Positions 7,486-16,422 of a DNA stretch of 64,000 nt are shown here, one piece after another. Numbering within the stretch: the first letter of the stretch is position 1; every line of letters begins with the position of its first letter. The DNA comes from CAVYEM01 sp963767635. Lineage in GTDB: Bacteria; Vulcanimicrobiota; Vulcanimicrobiia; Vulcanimicrobiales; Vulcanimicrobiaceae. The notes beneath the pieces were generated by a model that searched no databases, was not told the DNA's origin, and was given only the letters and a program-made list of their open reading frames with translations. The stretch is taken from contig CAVYEM010000001.1 of assembly GCA_963767635.1 (NCBI GenBank), positions 1,302,001-1,366,000 on the forward strand, in the 5' to 3' direction. Made by a program: the position numbers and the translations under genes.

Positions 7486-8097
7486 TCTACGCAGAGCTTT
7501 GCGCGGCGTTCGGTTTGTGCGTAAACGCGCTGCTTTTTGCCAGGGCTGTCGCCGTCGCAGAAAAGCACGAACTCAGCCTGCGATGCATGACGCCGTTTGC
7601 GCTGTCTGCGCTGTTCGCCGGCACGGTGGCTCAGGGGGTTGCCGGCTCCGAGCATAGCGGTGCCCATGCGGTCGCTACGATCGTGCTGATAGGACTCGTA
7701 ACGGTGTGCGCCGTCACCGATGCGCAAACGGGATATGTGTTTGATGCCTTGACTCTTCCCTCGATGTTCATACTGCTCGCGCTGGCGTTACCGGATCGCG
7801 CGCTGCTTAGCGCTTTGCTGGGAATTGCGGCCGCGGGTGGAGCGCTCGCGGTCCTCTACGTGATGACGCGCGGCCGGGGGTTGGGCCTTGGCGACGTGAA
7901 GCTCGCCGCGTGCATTGGCTGCGCGCTGGGCGCAGGCTGGAGGACTGCTGGCGCTGGGAATCGCCTTTGCGGCCGGAGGTGCATATGCGGCGTACCTATT
8001 GTTGAGCGGGCGCGGCCGCCGGGGCGACGCGTTGCGTTTCGCGCCGTATCTGGCGTGCGCGACGGTCGCCGCCGTCATGCATGGAGCGATCGCGTGA
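7482..8097 (+). CDS. pilD: Prepilin peptidase (A24 family), frame broken by one base
   Basis: From ATG 7482 the protein has several membrane segments and both catalytic Asp motifs of A24 aspartic peptidases: A-V-T-D-A-Q-T-G-Y and G-L-G-L-G-D-V-K-L. The frame then fails near 7935-7941, and the C-terminal membrane segments continue in the +1 frame (…G-L-L-A-L-G-I-A-F-A-A-G-G…) to TGA 8095-8097. Reading GCAGCTGG instead of GCAGGCTGG restores the frame exactly. As written, the ORF fuses artificially with pilM. It lacks the N-terminal Cys4 methyltransferase domain of full-length PilD, so this is a short, peptidase-only form. Confidence 0.8.
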
Positions 8098-9056
8098 GCG
8101 CCCGCAAACTGCCGTTAGGCGTCGACATCGGTACGACTCGCTTGCGCATCGCGCACGCGATCCTCACGCCCGCGGGGCCGCGGATCGATGCTGTGGCCGT
8201 GCGTGATTTTTCCGCGGGCGCGTTTTCTTCGAACGGGACCACGCAAACCGAATACCTTGCGGCCATCATCGAGGATGCGACCGCGGAGCTCAATACGCGT
8301 GAACGGTGCTGTGTTGCGGCCCTTGGCGAACCGGATGCCATGCTTCGAACCGTGCGTTTTCCTCGAATGAGCCCGATCGAGCGCGCTCGCTGCGCACGCT
8401 TCGAGGCGGCGCGCCATATTGACTTCCCCATTGAAGAGGCCGCGGTGCGGATCCATCCGCTCGACGAATCCAAAGATTTATGGGCGGTCGGCATTGCACG
8501 CAATGCCGCTCTCACGAACAGAACGGCTGCCTTGAAGGCTGCGAAGCTGCGGCCGGTCGGCATCGATCACGAAGCCTCCGCCTTTGCCCGCGTGCTTCCG
8601 AACTATGAGGCGGTCCTTGACGTCGGCTATCAGCGCGTGAGCCTTCACGTCTTTGGGTCCGGCATGCCGGTCACGATGCAAACCTTCTCGGGCGGAAGCG
8701 ATATTACACGCGCGATCGAGCGAGATCTGTCGATAGACGAACTCAGCGCGGAAAAACGCAAGCGAATCTTGGGGACAGCCGGTGCCGGCGAGCGTGCGCG
8801 CACTGCGTTGTGCGCGGACATCGCGGCGTTGATTCATGCTGCCCGCCAAAGCCGTCCGGTAACTCGAATCGCACTAGTGGGCAATGCGGCGCGCCTGCCG
8901 GGCCTTACGGTCGATCTCGAAGCCGCGACCGGCGCGATATGCGAAATGCCCGTTAGCGAAGTGCTTCGGGGCGAGGCGTATCTCGAAGACGTCGTACGCT
9001 CCAGCGCGCCCGATTGGACCCTGGCGGCAGCTCTGGCCGTATGGGGACGCGCGTGA
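8094..9056 (+). CDS. pilM: Type IV pilus assembly protein PilM
   Basis: About 320 residues from GTG 8094 (V-S-A-R-K-L-P-L-G-V-D-I-G-T-T-R-L-R). It is an actin-like ATPase-fold protein: the phosphate-1 loop G-V-D-I-G-T-T, the central L-D-V-G-Y-Q-R-V-S-L segment around residue 177, and a final A-L-V-G-N-A-A-R-L-P-G nucleotide-site motif around residue 265. In type IV pili PilM binds the cytoplasmic N-terminus of PilN on the inner membrane. It overlaps pilD and pilN by four bases each. Confidence 0.85.
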   Translation: MSARKLPLGVDIGTTRLRIAHAILTPAGPRIDAVAVRDFSAGAFSSNGTTQTEYLAAIIEDATAELNTRERCCVAALGEPDAMLRTVRFPRMSPIERARCARFEAARHIDFPIEEAAVRIHPLDESKDLWAVGIARNAALTNRTAALKAAKLRPVGIDHEASAFARVLPNYEAVLDVGYQRVSLHVFGSGMPVTMQTFSGGSDITRAIERDLSIDELSAEKRKRILGTAGAGERARTALCADIAALIHAARQSRPVTRIALVGNAARLPGLTVDLEAATGAICEMPVSEVLRGEAYLEDVVRSSAPDWTLAAALAVWGRA

Positions 9057-9613
9057 GTTCGTTCGATTATCTGCGATCCGCAAGACCGGACTGGTTGCGC
9101 CGCATGCTCGCCCTTCGCGTTCCGCAGCGATTGCACGCCGCGACGGCCGCGCTCGGTGCAGCACTTGCCATCCTTGGCGGCGCGTGCGCAATCGAGACTT
9201 ATCGACTCGCAGACGCCCGGCACGTCGAATCCACGTACCAACACCGGTGCCAACAAAGCGAGCGTGCCCTACAGCGAACCCGCGTATACTACGCGCGCGT
9301 ACAGGCGCTGGCAGCGCTCGACCGCCGAGTGGAAGAGATCGTCGTTTCGGGCAATGTCGATGCGCGCCTCATCGCGGACATCGCGGATCAACTCCCCACC
9401 CATGCCTGGCTCATTTCCATACTGCACGATCAGAGCGGCATAACGATCGAAGGCCGCGCACGCGACCTGAGCGTCGTGGCCGACGTGATCCGGGCACTGA
9501 TGCGATGCCGGAGCTTACGCGATCCGACGCTGACCGGGGTGCAAGCTTCTTCTGATGCGGCCGCGCAGGACGCTCTCAAGTACGTAATGCACGCGGAGGT
9601 TTCAAATCAGTGA
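9053..9613 (+). CDS. pilN: Type IV pilus inner-membrane protein PilN
   Basis: 186 residues from GTG 9053. A short cytoplasmic N-terminus precedes one transmembrane helix (about residues 29-48), then a coiled-coil segment and a ferredoxin-like periplasmic domain (about 90-175) containing L-P-T-H-A-W-L-I-S-I. Size, topology and position between pilM and pilO identify it. It forms the PilMNO alignment platform. It overlaps pilM (GTGA) and pilO. Confidence 0.8.
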   Translation: MSSFDYLRSARPDWLRRMLALRVPQRLHAATAALGAALAILGGACAIETYRLADARHVESTYQHRCQQSERALQRTRVYYARVQALAALDRRVEEIVVSGNVDARLIADIADQLPTHAWLISILHDQSGITIEGRARDLSVVADVIRALMRCRSLRDPTLTGVQASSDAAAQDALKYVMHAEVSNQ

Positions 9614-10233
9614 AACGGCATTTGCCACTGCGCTCCGGAGACGACGTGCGCGCAATGTGGTTCGCCACCGTCGCGATTGTCGCGATCGGCGGATATCTCG
9701 TCGAAGCACGGTACGAACCGGCGATCGCGGCGTCACGCTCGAGCAGCGAAGCGTTCTATCGCAGAATGGTCGCTGCCGATCGCATCGTCGCGCAGGCCGG
9801 CGCGCTCCAGCGAGTGCAACGCGTGGTGCTGGAACGGTTGAGCCACGTTTCTAGCGAAACGTCCCTGTCCGCCGGCACGGCCGCGCTGATAACGACGTTA
9901 AACCACGACGCCGCGGCCGATCACCTGCGCGTCACGGGGATCGATCCGGCAGCACGTGCACCGGCGAACCGCGCGGACCCGATCGGCGATCGGCGGCTCT
10001 TGGCTACGCCCGTCGCAATCCGGATCTCCGGCCGATTTGCGGATCTCTTGCGTTTTACCGAAGGTCTCTCGCACAATCGCACGCTCGTCGGAGTTACGGA
10101 TGTGCAGTTTGCGCTCGCTCAGGGTGGTGCGCGTACCGGGGAGCCAACGCTCGATGCAACGATTCATGCAACGCTCTATCGATTACACATGCCATTGCTC
10201 ATCAAGGAGAACCGTAGTGCGCCCAATCCATGA
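9610..10233 (+). CDS. pilO: Type IV pilus inner-membrane protein PilO
   Basis: 207 residues from GTG 9610. One N-terminal transmembrane helix (about 13-33), a coiled-coil region (about 40-80) and a PilO-like ferredoxin-fold domain containing the I-S-G-R-F-A-D-L-L-R-F motif (about 140-150). It pairs with PilN in the periplasm. Translation is coupled to pilN by a four-base overlap and its 3' end overlaps pilP by 17 bases. Confidence 0.8.
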   Translation: MKRHLPLRSGDDVRAMWFATVAIVAIGGYLVEARYEPAIAASRSSSEAFYRRMVAADRIVAQAGALQRVQRVVLERLSHVSSETSLSAGTAALITTLNHDAAADHLRVTGIDPAARAPANRADPIGDRRLLATPVAIRISGRFADLLRFTEGLSHNRTLVGVTDVQFALAQGGARTGEPTLDATIHATLYRLHMPLLIKENRSAPNP

Positions 10234-10768
10234 CGCGCAGCGCCGGCGGCTGCTGATCCTCTCAGCAACGTTGTGCGCGGTGCCGATCGTTTTATCTCCG
10301 CTCGCAGGGCGCTCATCGTTCGAAATTCCCGACGAACGCGTAGCGTTCGATGAGCGCGTGAGCGTACCGAGCGTCGCTCCTGCGCGCTACCCCGGTCCGG
10401 TGACGATAACGCGCGATCCGTTCGTTCCAGACGCTCCTCCGGTGCAGACAGCGCCGCTCGCGTTGCTCGTTCCGCCGCCATCCGGCGTCGTCGGCATGCC
10501 GGTCGTTCAAGGGCAGCCCATCGGCTTTGCATTGCCGCCGAATCGCGGCGCCGGCGGTTCACCGCTCGAGGACGCCTCCTTCGGCGCTCCGGTGGTGCGG
10601 GCGATCGTCCGGGGCGCATCGACGCGCGCGTTGGTGGAAGACGGCACGGGATCGCACGTCGTCGGGATCGGAGACGTGGTTGCCGGATCACCGGTCGTCT
10701 GGATCGGCAGCTCCGCAATCCGGCTCAAGAACGGAAGCATACTTTCCCTCACGCAGGTGCGCCCGTGA
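10217..10768 (+). CDS. pilP: PilP-like pilus protein
   Basis: 183 residues from GTG 10217, with AAGGAGAACC just upstream inside pilO. An N-terminal hydrophobic segment (about 11-30), a Pro-rich linker (about 40-125) and a small beta domain at the end (V-V-R-A-I-V-R-G…V-G-I-G-D-V-V-A-G-S-P-V-V-W-I-G…) match the PilP/GspC homology-region layout that contacts the secretin. No lipobox is seen, so it is probably anchored by its N-terminal helix. It overlaps pilQ by GTGA. Confidence 0.7.
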   Translation: MRPIHDAQRRRLLILSATLCAVPIVLSPLAGRSSFEIPDERVAFDERVSVPSVAPARYPGPVTITRDPFVPDAPPVQTAPLALLVPPPSGVVGMPVVQGQPIGFALPPNRGAGGSPLEDASFGAPVVRAIVRGASTRALVEDGTGSHVVGIGDVVAGSPVVWIGSSAIRLKNGSILSLTQVRP

Positions 10769-12147
10769 TACGCTTGCTGCTCGTGCTCTTGCTGGCAATG
10801 TCCGCATGCCTTCCTGCGTTGGCGCAGGGCCAGCGCATCACTATCGACGTGCACGACGCCCAGCTCAGCGACGTGATAGGGCTGTTGGCATCGGAATCCG
10901 GTACGAACATCGTTGCCGATTCCTCGATAAAGCCTGAAAAAGTAACGCTGCACCTGCACGACGTCACGTTCGACGACGCGCTTACCGTCATCGTGCAGTC
11001 GCACGATCTGCAAGTACGAAGACACAACGGCGTGCTGATCGTGGGAACGAGCGAATCGATGAACCGCCGCTATGGCAATCCGAACGATCCCCGCAGCGCT
11101 GCGACGGCAATCATCACGCTCGCGCACGCGCTTCCCGACGACGTTGCCAAAGAATTGAGCAGTGGACTACCCGAAGGCACCGTCATCGTTCCGGACAAAC
11201 GCACGCAAAGCGTCATCGTCACCGGGAACACCGACACGATCGCGCGTGCCAGAACCCTGGTGGCAGCGCTGGACGCGCCCGAATATGCGGGCAACGACGG
11301 CAATCTGGCGCACGTGTACCCGCTGCGGTACGTCAAGCCCTCGCAAGTCGTCACCGACCTCAAGGGTGTGCTCCCGGACGGCTCGTATCTGGCGGACGAC
11401 GCGCAGAACGCCATCGTTGTGAGCGGCAATCAGGAAACCCAGCACTTGGCCGATCAGTTCGTACGAAGCATCGACGTGCCAAGCCCGCAAGTGCTCTTTG
11501 AAGTTCGCGTTGCCGACATTCAGCCGGAGAATCTCCAAAGCGACGTCGGCATCGAATTCGGGGGTTACGATCTCTCCGGGCAGCCCATCAGCGGCGCCGC
11601 GGCGTATGCGTTCACGCGCAATTCGATCGCGATCAACGCGCGCCTGAACGCACTCGTAAGCGACGGACACGCACAGATTCTCGCAACGCCAAAGCTGGTC
11701 ACGCTCAACAACAAAGAGGCGGATCTGTTGATCGGCCAGACGTACCCGGTGATCTACTACGATGCGCGTTTAGGCGGACAGCAGGTGCAATTCGTCGACG
11801 TCGGGGTAAAGCTGCGTTTGACTCCGACCATCGGCGCCGACGGCAGCGTTACCGCCGAGATGCATCCGGAGTATAGCGCGATCCAGACCTTCGTCGGAGG
11901 GTATCCCGTGATTGCGAACCGCAAGGTCGACTCAACGCTGCGGGTCAAAGACAATCAGACGATAGTGCTTGGGGGCCTGCTGCGCGATATCGACTCGGAA
12001 ACGATTACGAAACTCCCGGGGCTTGCAAACATTCCGATCATCGGCAAAGTGTTTCAAAACCGGCAACGCACGCGCGAGCGTGACGAGGTCGTATTCCTCA
12101 TCACGCCGCACGTGATCTATCCGAAAGGGCCCGTACCGGATCGTTGA
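10765..12147 (+). CDS. pilQ: Type IV pilus secretin PilQ
   Basis: 460 residues from GTG 10765 with a clear signal peptide (cleavage near A-L-A-Q, residue 21). Domains: STN/N0-like (about 25-90), two secretin N-domains (about 112-170 and 183-245, each with the T-Q-S-V-I-V-T-G or Q-N-A-I-V-V-S-G strand), then the secretin pore (about 250-455) containing V-L-F-E-V-R-V-A-D-I and D-N-Q-T-I-V-L-G-G-L. It is shorter than proteobacterial PilQ, lacking AMIN domains. It ends the pilus operon; pilB, pilT and pilC are not in the window. Confidence 0.9.
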   Translation: MIRLLLVLLLAMSACLPALAQGQRITIDVHDAQLSDVIGLLASESGTNIVADSSIKPEKVTLHLHDVTFDDALTVIVQSHDLQVRRHNGVLIVGTSESMNRRYGNPNDPRSAATAIITLAHALPDDVAKELSSGLPEGTVIVPDKRTQSVIVTGNTDTIARARTLVAALDAPEYAGNDGNLAHVYPLRYVKPSQVVTDLKGVLPDGSYLADDAQNAIVVSGNQETQHLADQFVRSIDVPSPQVLFEVRVADIQPENLQSDVGIEFGGYDLSGQPISGAAAYAFTRNSIAINARLNALVSDGHAQILATPKLVTLNNKEADLLIGQTYPVIYYDARLGGQQVQFVDVGVKLRLTPTIGADGSVTAEMHPEYSAIQTFVGGYPVIANRKVDSTLRVKDNQTIVLGGLLRDIDSETITKLPGLANIPIIGKVFQNRQRTRERDEVVFLITPHVIYPKGPVPDR

Positions 12148-12165
12148 CTTTTCAGGAGAAGAAAG

Positions 12166-12747
12166 CTATACCGCGGCTTTTTGCCGCTCGCCGCGCGTAC
12201 GGGATTCGGCAAACAGGTGCAGCATCGCTTCGTTGAATTTGGGAATGTCGTCCGGTTTACGGCTGGTCGTGATGTTCTGATCGGTGACGCTGACTTCGTC
12301 CACCCATTGACCGCCTGCGTTGCGAATGTCGGTCTGCAGCGAGGGCCACGAGGTCACGCGTTTCCCGCGCACCGCATCCACTTCGATGAGCGACCAGGGA
12401 CCGTGGCAGATCGCCGCGATCGGCTTGCCCGCATCGACGAACGCCTTCACGAACTGCATCGCCTTAGGGTTCATGCGCAGACGGTCGGGATTTGCGACGC
12501 CGCCCGGCAGAAGGAGCGCATCGAAGCGATTGGGATCGGCGTTTTCGAGTGTCATGTCTACGTCGAAGCGATCGCCCTTCTCGTCGTGATTGACGCCTTG
12601 AATCTGGCCCTGTTGCGGCGAAATCAGTACGGTTCGCGCACCCGCTTGGTCGAGCGCCTTGCGTGGCTCCGTCATTTCGACCTGTTCGAACATCGATTCA
12701 CAGAGAATTGCGACCTGCATGCCGTCTAAACGATTGGGAGTGTTCAT
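12166..12747 (-). CDS. DJ-1/PfpI family protein (YhbO-like deglycase/protease)
   Basis: 193 residues from ATG 12747. It has the PfpI nucleophile elbow A-I-C-H-G-P-W (Cys about residue 120), the early Glu in C-E-S-M-F-E, and D-A-L-L-L-P-G-G as the oxyanion strand. Members act as general stress proteins, with reported methylglyoxal/glycation repair or protease activity. The gene is convergent with pilQ (18 bases between stops) and divergent from the dioxygenase gene downstream on the plus strand. Confidence 0.85.
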   Translation of the reverse strand: MNTPNRLDGMQVAILCESMFEQVEMTEPRKALDQAGARTVLISPQQGQIQGVNHDEKGDRFDVDMTLENADPNRFDALLLPGGVANPDRLRMNPKAMQFVKAFVDAGKPIAAICHGPWSLIEVDAVRGKRVTSWPSLQTDIRNAGGQWVDEVSVTDQNITTSRKPDDIPKFNEAMLHLFAESRTRGERQKAAV

Positions 12748-12868
12748 ATACGCTGGCGTACCCGGGGGCGCACGCGCTAAACAATGTCGCCTGCGCGGGT
12801 GCTCGACGGCGGCTCGGTCGCTGCTCCTTGCGGGATAGCGCGCTCCGCGCGAGCAATCTCCGGGTGGA

Positions 12869-13651
12869 ATGCAGACGGTGATGCCGGCGATGTTCTTCGG
12901 ACACGGCAATCCGATGAACGCCATCAGCCAAAATCTTTACACCAAGACGTGGAGTGCGATCGGACGCGAATTGCCCAGGCCCAAAGCCGTGCTCGTGATT
13001 TCGGCGCATTGGTACGTTGAACACACCGCGGTAACGATCGCATCTCATCCGCGAACGATTCACGACTTCGGCGGGTTTCCTCGCGCATTGTACGAGGTGC
13101 AGTATCCGGCGCCCGGCGATCCGCAGCTCGCGCTGCGCGTGCGCGAACTGCTCTCGCCGTACGCCGCCGTTGCGCTGGACGAGCACTGGGGATTGGATCA
13201 TGGCGCGTGGTCGGTGCTCGCGCACGTGTTCCCGCAGGCCGACGTGCCCGTCGTGCAATTGAGCATCGACGAAACGCAGCCCGCACAGTTTCACTACGAT
13301 CTCGGGAAGCGTCTGCTGCCGCTGCGTGACGAAGGCGTGCTGATTCTGGGCAGCGGCAACGTGGTGCACAATCTGCACGCGTTTGCGTGGGGAAGCCATC
13401 CGGTCGAACCATTCGACTGGGCCGCGCGTTTTGAGACACGCGTGCGGGAACTGCTGCTCGCAGGCGAGGATGCGCCGCTGGTAGACTACGAACGCCTTGG
13501 CCGGGACGCGCTGCTTTCGGTGCCTACGCCGGATCACTACCTCCCGTTGCTCTACGTGCTCGGCGCCCGGCGCGAGAGCGATGCCGTCACGTTTCCCGTG
13601 CACGGCCTGGACGGCGGTTCCGTCTCGATGCTCGCCGTCGACATGCGTTAA
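12869..13651 (+). CDS. 4,5-DOPA dioxygenase extradiol-like protein (YgiD/LigB family)
   Basis: 260 residues, full length for the LigB-type class III extradiol dioxygenase family. Metal-ligand-type His are seen in F-F-G-H-G-N-P, I-S-A-H-W-Y and G-S-G-N-V-V-H-N-L-H. D-H-G-A-W-S is the typical active-site segment. The substrate cannot be inferred from sequence; E. coli YgiD acts on DOPA in vitro. It stands alone between PfpI and the aro operon. Confidence 0.85.
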   Translation: MQTVMPAMFFGHGNPMNAISQNLYTKTWSAIGRELPRPKAVLVISAHWYVEHTAVTIASHPRTIHDFGGFPRALYEVQYPAPGDPQLALRVRELLSPYAAVALDEHWGLDHGAWSVLAHVFPQADVPVVQLSIDETQPAQFHYDLGKRLLPLRDEGVLILGSGNVVHNLHAFAWGSHPVEPFDWAARFETRVRELLLAGEDAPLVDYERLGRDALLSVPTPDHYLPLLYVLGARRESDAVTFPVHGLDGGSVSMLAVDMR

Positions 13652-13698
13652 GCGCTTCGCGTCAAGGTTATCCGCCTCCAGGGGCAAAGCTACGCAGC

Positions 13699-14850
13699 GT
13701 GTTTCGATATCTGACCGCCGGTGAATCGCACGGCCCGGCATTGGTCGGCATCTTGGACGGCGTTCCCGCCGGGCTCGAGGTGAACGTCGAACGCATCAAC
13801 GCGGATCTGCGCGCACGCCAAGGTGGATTCGGTCGCGGAATGCGCATGAAGATCGAACGCGACGAAGTGGAATTTTTGGCAGGCCTGCGCGGCTCGCGGA
13901 CGCTGGGTTCTCCGATTGCCGTGACGATTCGCAATCGCGACTTCGAAAACGTGCGCGAGCTCATGGATCCGCTCTCGGGCAGCGGCGAGCCGATTAGCAA
14001 TCCGCGCCCGGGACATGCCGACTACGCGGGCGCGCTCAAATATCGCCACCGCGATCTGCGCAACGTGCTCGAGCGCGCCAGCGCGCGGGAAACCGCGATG
14101 CGCGTCTGTTTGGGATCGATCTGCGCGCAGTTTTTGGATGCGCTCGGCATGCACACGCAGTCGTACGTGCACCGCATCGGTGACGTGGAAGCGCGCGAAG
14201 TGGACGGCTGTTCCCGCGAAGACGTGGAGGCCAGCGACGTGCGCTGCCCGGACGCGGCAGCGGCGCGCGCCATGATCGCCGCGATCGAGGCCGCCCGCGC
14301 GGCCGGCGATACCCTTGGCGGTCAGTACGTCGTTCGCATCGACGGCGTGCCGGCGGGCGTGGGCAGCAACCGACAACCGGACACGCGTCTGGACGGCGTG
14401 CTTGCCGGCGCCGTGATGGCCATGCAAACCGTCAAAGCGGTCGAAGTGGGATTGGGCGCCCAGGTTGCGTCCCGCGCAGGATCGAGCGCGCACGATACGT
14501 TTGCGATGCGCGAGGGCGACGTCGTGCGCACGAGCAATCGCGCGGGCGGCATCGAAGGCGGCATGAGCAACGGCCAGCCGATCGTTCTACGCGCGAGCGT
14601 CAAGCCGATCCCAACACTGATGAAGGCGCTTCCGTCGGTAAATCTGCACGCGCGCACCGAAGCGGCGGCCTCCATCGTGCGCAGCGACGTGTGCGTCGTT
14701 CCCGCCGCAGCCGTCGTGGGGGAGGCGATGGTGCGCCTTGCGCTCATGGCGCCGGTTCTGGAAAAATACGGCGGCGACTCGATGGATGAAACGTTGGACA
14801 ATCTGCGGCGCAGCACCCAAGCGGCGGCCGGGCTGTTCGCGCCGACGTAG
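13699..14850 (+). CDS. aroC: Chorismate synthase
   Basis: 383 residues from GTG 13699. Converts EPSP to chorismate with reduced FMN, the last step of the shikimate pathway. Signatures present: G-E-S-H-G-P-A-L near the N-terminus, R-x-G-x-G-x-R-M (about residues 42-49), R-P-G-H-A-D-Y, and the R-A-G-G-I-E-G-G-M-S-N-G motif. It begins the aroC-aroK-aroB group, 7 bases before aroK. Confidence 0.95.
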   Translation: MFRYLTAGESHGPALVGILDGVPAGLEVNVERINADLRARQGGFGRGMRMKIERDEVEFLAGLRGSRTLGSPIAVTIRNRDFENVRELMDPLSGSGEPISNPRPGHADYAGALKYRHRDLRNVLERASARETAMRVCLGSICAQFLDALGMHTQSYVHRIGDVEAREVDGCSREDVEASDVRCPDAAAARAMIAAIEAARAAGDTLGGQYVVRIDGVPAGVGSNRQPDTRLDGVLAGAVMAMQTVKAVEVGLGAQVASRAGSSAHDTFAMREGDVVRTSNRAGGIEGGMSNGQPIVLRASVKPIPTLMKALPSVNLHARTEAAASIVRSDVCVVPAAAVVGEAMVRLALMAPVLEKYGGDSMDETLDNLRRSTQAAAGLFAPT

Positions 14851-14857
14851 TGTCGTC

Positions 14858-15382
14858 ATGAGAAAGCACATCGCGCTTACGGGCTTCATGGCGGCCGGGA
14901 AATCGACGATCGGCAAGCGGCTCGCGCGAAAATTAGGCGTGAAGTTCTTCGACGTCGACGACATCGTCGTGGAGTCGCATGGGGCTATCAGCGACATCTT
15001 CTACGCGCAAGGCGAGCAGCAGTTCCGCACATACGAATACGCCGCCATCGAACGCATCCTCGACGAAGGTGAAGCCGGCGTCATCGCGCTCGGCGGTGGA
15101 GCGGTCACATTCGATCCAACGCTGCGTCTGCTCAAGAAGCGCACGTATCGCGTCTTCATACGAGTCGCTCCGGAACAGGTTCTCGGGCGTCTGAGGCGCA
15201 GCAAACGCGTGCGGCCGCTCATCGGTCCCTCGCCCTCGCTTTTGACGATCAAGGAGCTGTACGCAAAACGCATGCCGCGTTACTCCCACGCCGATCTGGT
15301 TGTTGAAGCGGAGAACTTCAGCACGGCGCAGATCGTCGATCACGTCGTCGAGTGGCTGCATCGCAAGAACATCGATCTATGA
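14858..15382 (+). CDS. aroK: Shikimate kinase
   Basis: 174 residues from ATG 14858. Walker A G-F-M-A-A-G-K-S-T (residues 9-17), the shikimate-binding D-V-D-D segment, and the A-L-G-G-G-A-V motif (about 76-82). It phosphorylates shikimate at O3 using ATP. The stop overlaps the aroB start (ATGA). Confidence 0.93.
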   Translation: MRKHIALTGFMAAGKSTIGKRLARKLGVKFFDVDDIVVESHGAISDIFYAQGEQQFRTYEYAAIERILDEGEAGVIALGGGAVTFDPTLRLLKKRTYRVFIRVAPEQVLGRLRRSKRVRPLIGPSPSLLTIKELYAKRMPRYSHADLVVEAENFSTAQIVDHVVEWLHRKNIDL

Positions 15383-16422
15383 TCCGCGTTGAGGGCTCGG
15401 TGCGCGAACCGCTTGCTCGATTCGCGCGAGAGCGCGGTATCGATCGGTTCGTGGTGTTGTGCGACCGCAATGTTGCGGGCCATGCGGCACGAGCTACGTC
15501 GCGGCTGCGAGGCGGCTTGGGCGTTCTGCCGTTCGAACTGGGGGAGCGCCGCAAGACGCTGTCCACCGTACGCGAGGTAATTGAAGCGCTCGTGCGCGCC
15601 GGCACCGATCGCGCGACGACGGTGATTGGGGTCGGCGGCGGCGTCGCGAGCGACCTGTTCGGCTTTACCGCGTCGATTTTCATGCGAGGCGTCCCGTACG
15701 TTCACGTGGCGACCACGCTGGTCGCAATGGTCGACGCCGCAATCGGAGGGAAGACCGCGGTAAACGTGCCCGCGGGCAAAAACCTGGCCGGAACGTTTCG
15801 CGATCCGCTCGCGACGTTTGCATGGGTCGATGCGCTGCGGGGGTTGCCGTACCGCCATGTGCGTGAAGGCCTCGCGGAAGTGATCAAGCATGCGGTGATC
15901 GAGGGAGACGAACTGTTCGACCTGCTGGAGACGCTCGCGGCTCATTCGTTCGCACGTTGGCCGTGGGAAACCGTCGTTTCGGAGGCCGCGCGGGTGAAGA
16001 TGGCGATCGTCAACGACGATCGTGAAGAGCGCGGAATACGCGAACTGCTCAACCTGGGGCACACGTTCGGGCACGCTCTCGAGCGAGCTTCGAACTACCG
16101 GATATCGCACGGAGCCGGTGTTTCCATCGGACTGCGCGCCGCCGGGCTGCTGGCGTTGCGCACCGGTCGCTTTTCGCGAGCGGATCATCTGCGCGTGCTC
16201 ACGCTGCTGGCACTTCTGCGTCTGCCCGCCGTAACGCGCGAGGCGCCGGATCGCGTGCTGGACGCGATGCAGTCGGACAAGAAGAAGCGCGCGGGCAGAA
16301 TGCGCTTCGTACTGCCGCGCGCCATCGGCGACGTGGAGTTCGGCGTGCATGCGCGTCCGGGATTCGTGCGAGCGGTGATCGAGAAGCTGTGCATGCCGCC
16401 CGGAGCACGGGAATTCCGCTAG
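15379..16422 (+). CDS. aroB: 3-dehydroquinate synthase
   Basis: 347 residues from ATG 15379. Forms 3-dehydroquinate from DAHP using NAD and a metal ion. Characteristic segments: G-V-G-G-G-V-A-S-D (NAD loop), T-T-L-V-A-M-V-D-A-A-I-G-G-K-T, G-L-A-E-V-I-K-H-A, and the metal-binding G-H-T-F-G-H-A. The 3' end overlaps the priA start by 34 bases. Confidence 0.94.
   Translation: MIRVEGSVREPLARFARERGIDRFVVLCDRNVAGHAARATSRLRGGLGVLPFELGERRKTLSTVREVIEALVRAGTDRATTVIGVGGGVASDLFGFTASIFMRGVPYVHVATTLVAMVDAAIGGKTAVNVPAGKNLAGTFRDPLATFAWVDALRGLPYRHVREGLAEVIKHAVIEGDELFDLLETLAAHSFARWPWETVVSEAARVKMAIVNDDREERGIRELLNLGHTFGHALERASNYRISHGAGVSIGLRAAGLLALRTGRFSRADHLRVLTLLALLRLPAVTREAPDRVLDAMQSDKKKRAGRMRFVLPRAIGDVEFGVHARPGFVRAVIEKLCMPPGAREFR

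Noticed and set aside
7413..9056. A 547-residue ORF that looks like a prepilin peptidase-PilM fusion
   Set aside because: The junction has no homology to either family. The peptidase C-terminus continues in the +1 frame to 8097, and PilM has its own GTG at 8094, so this is a frameshift artefact.
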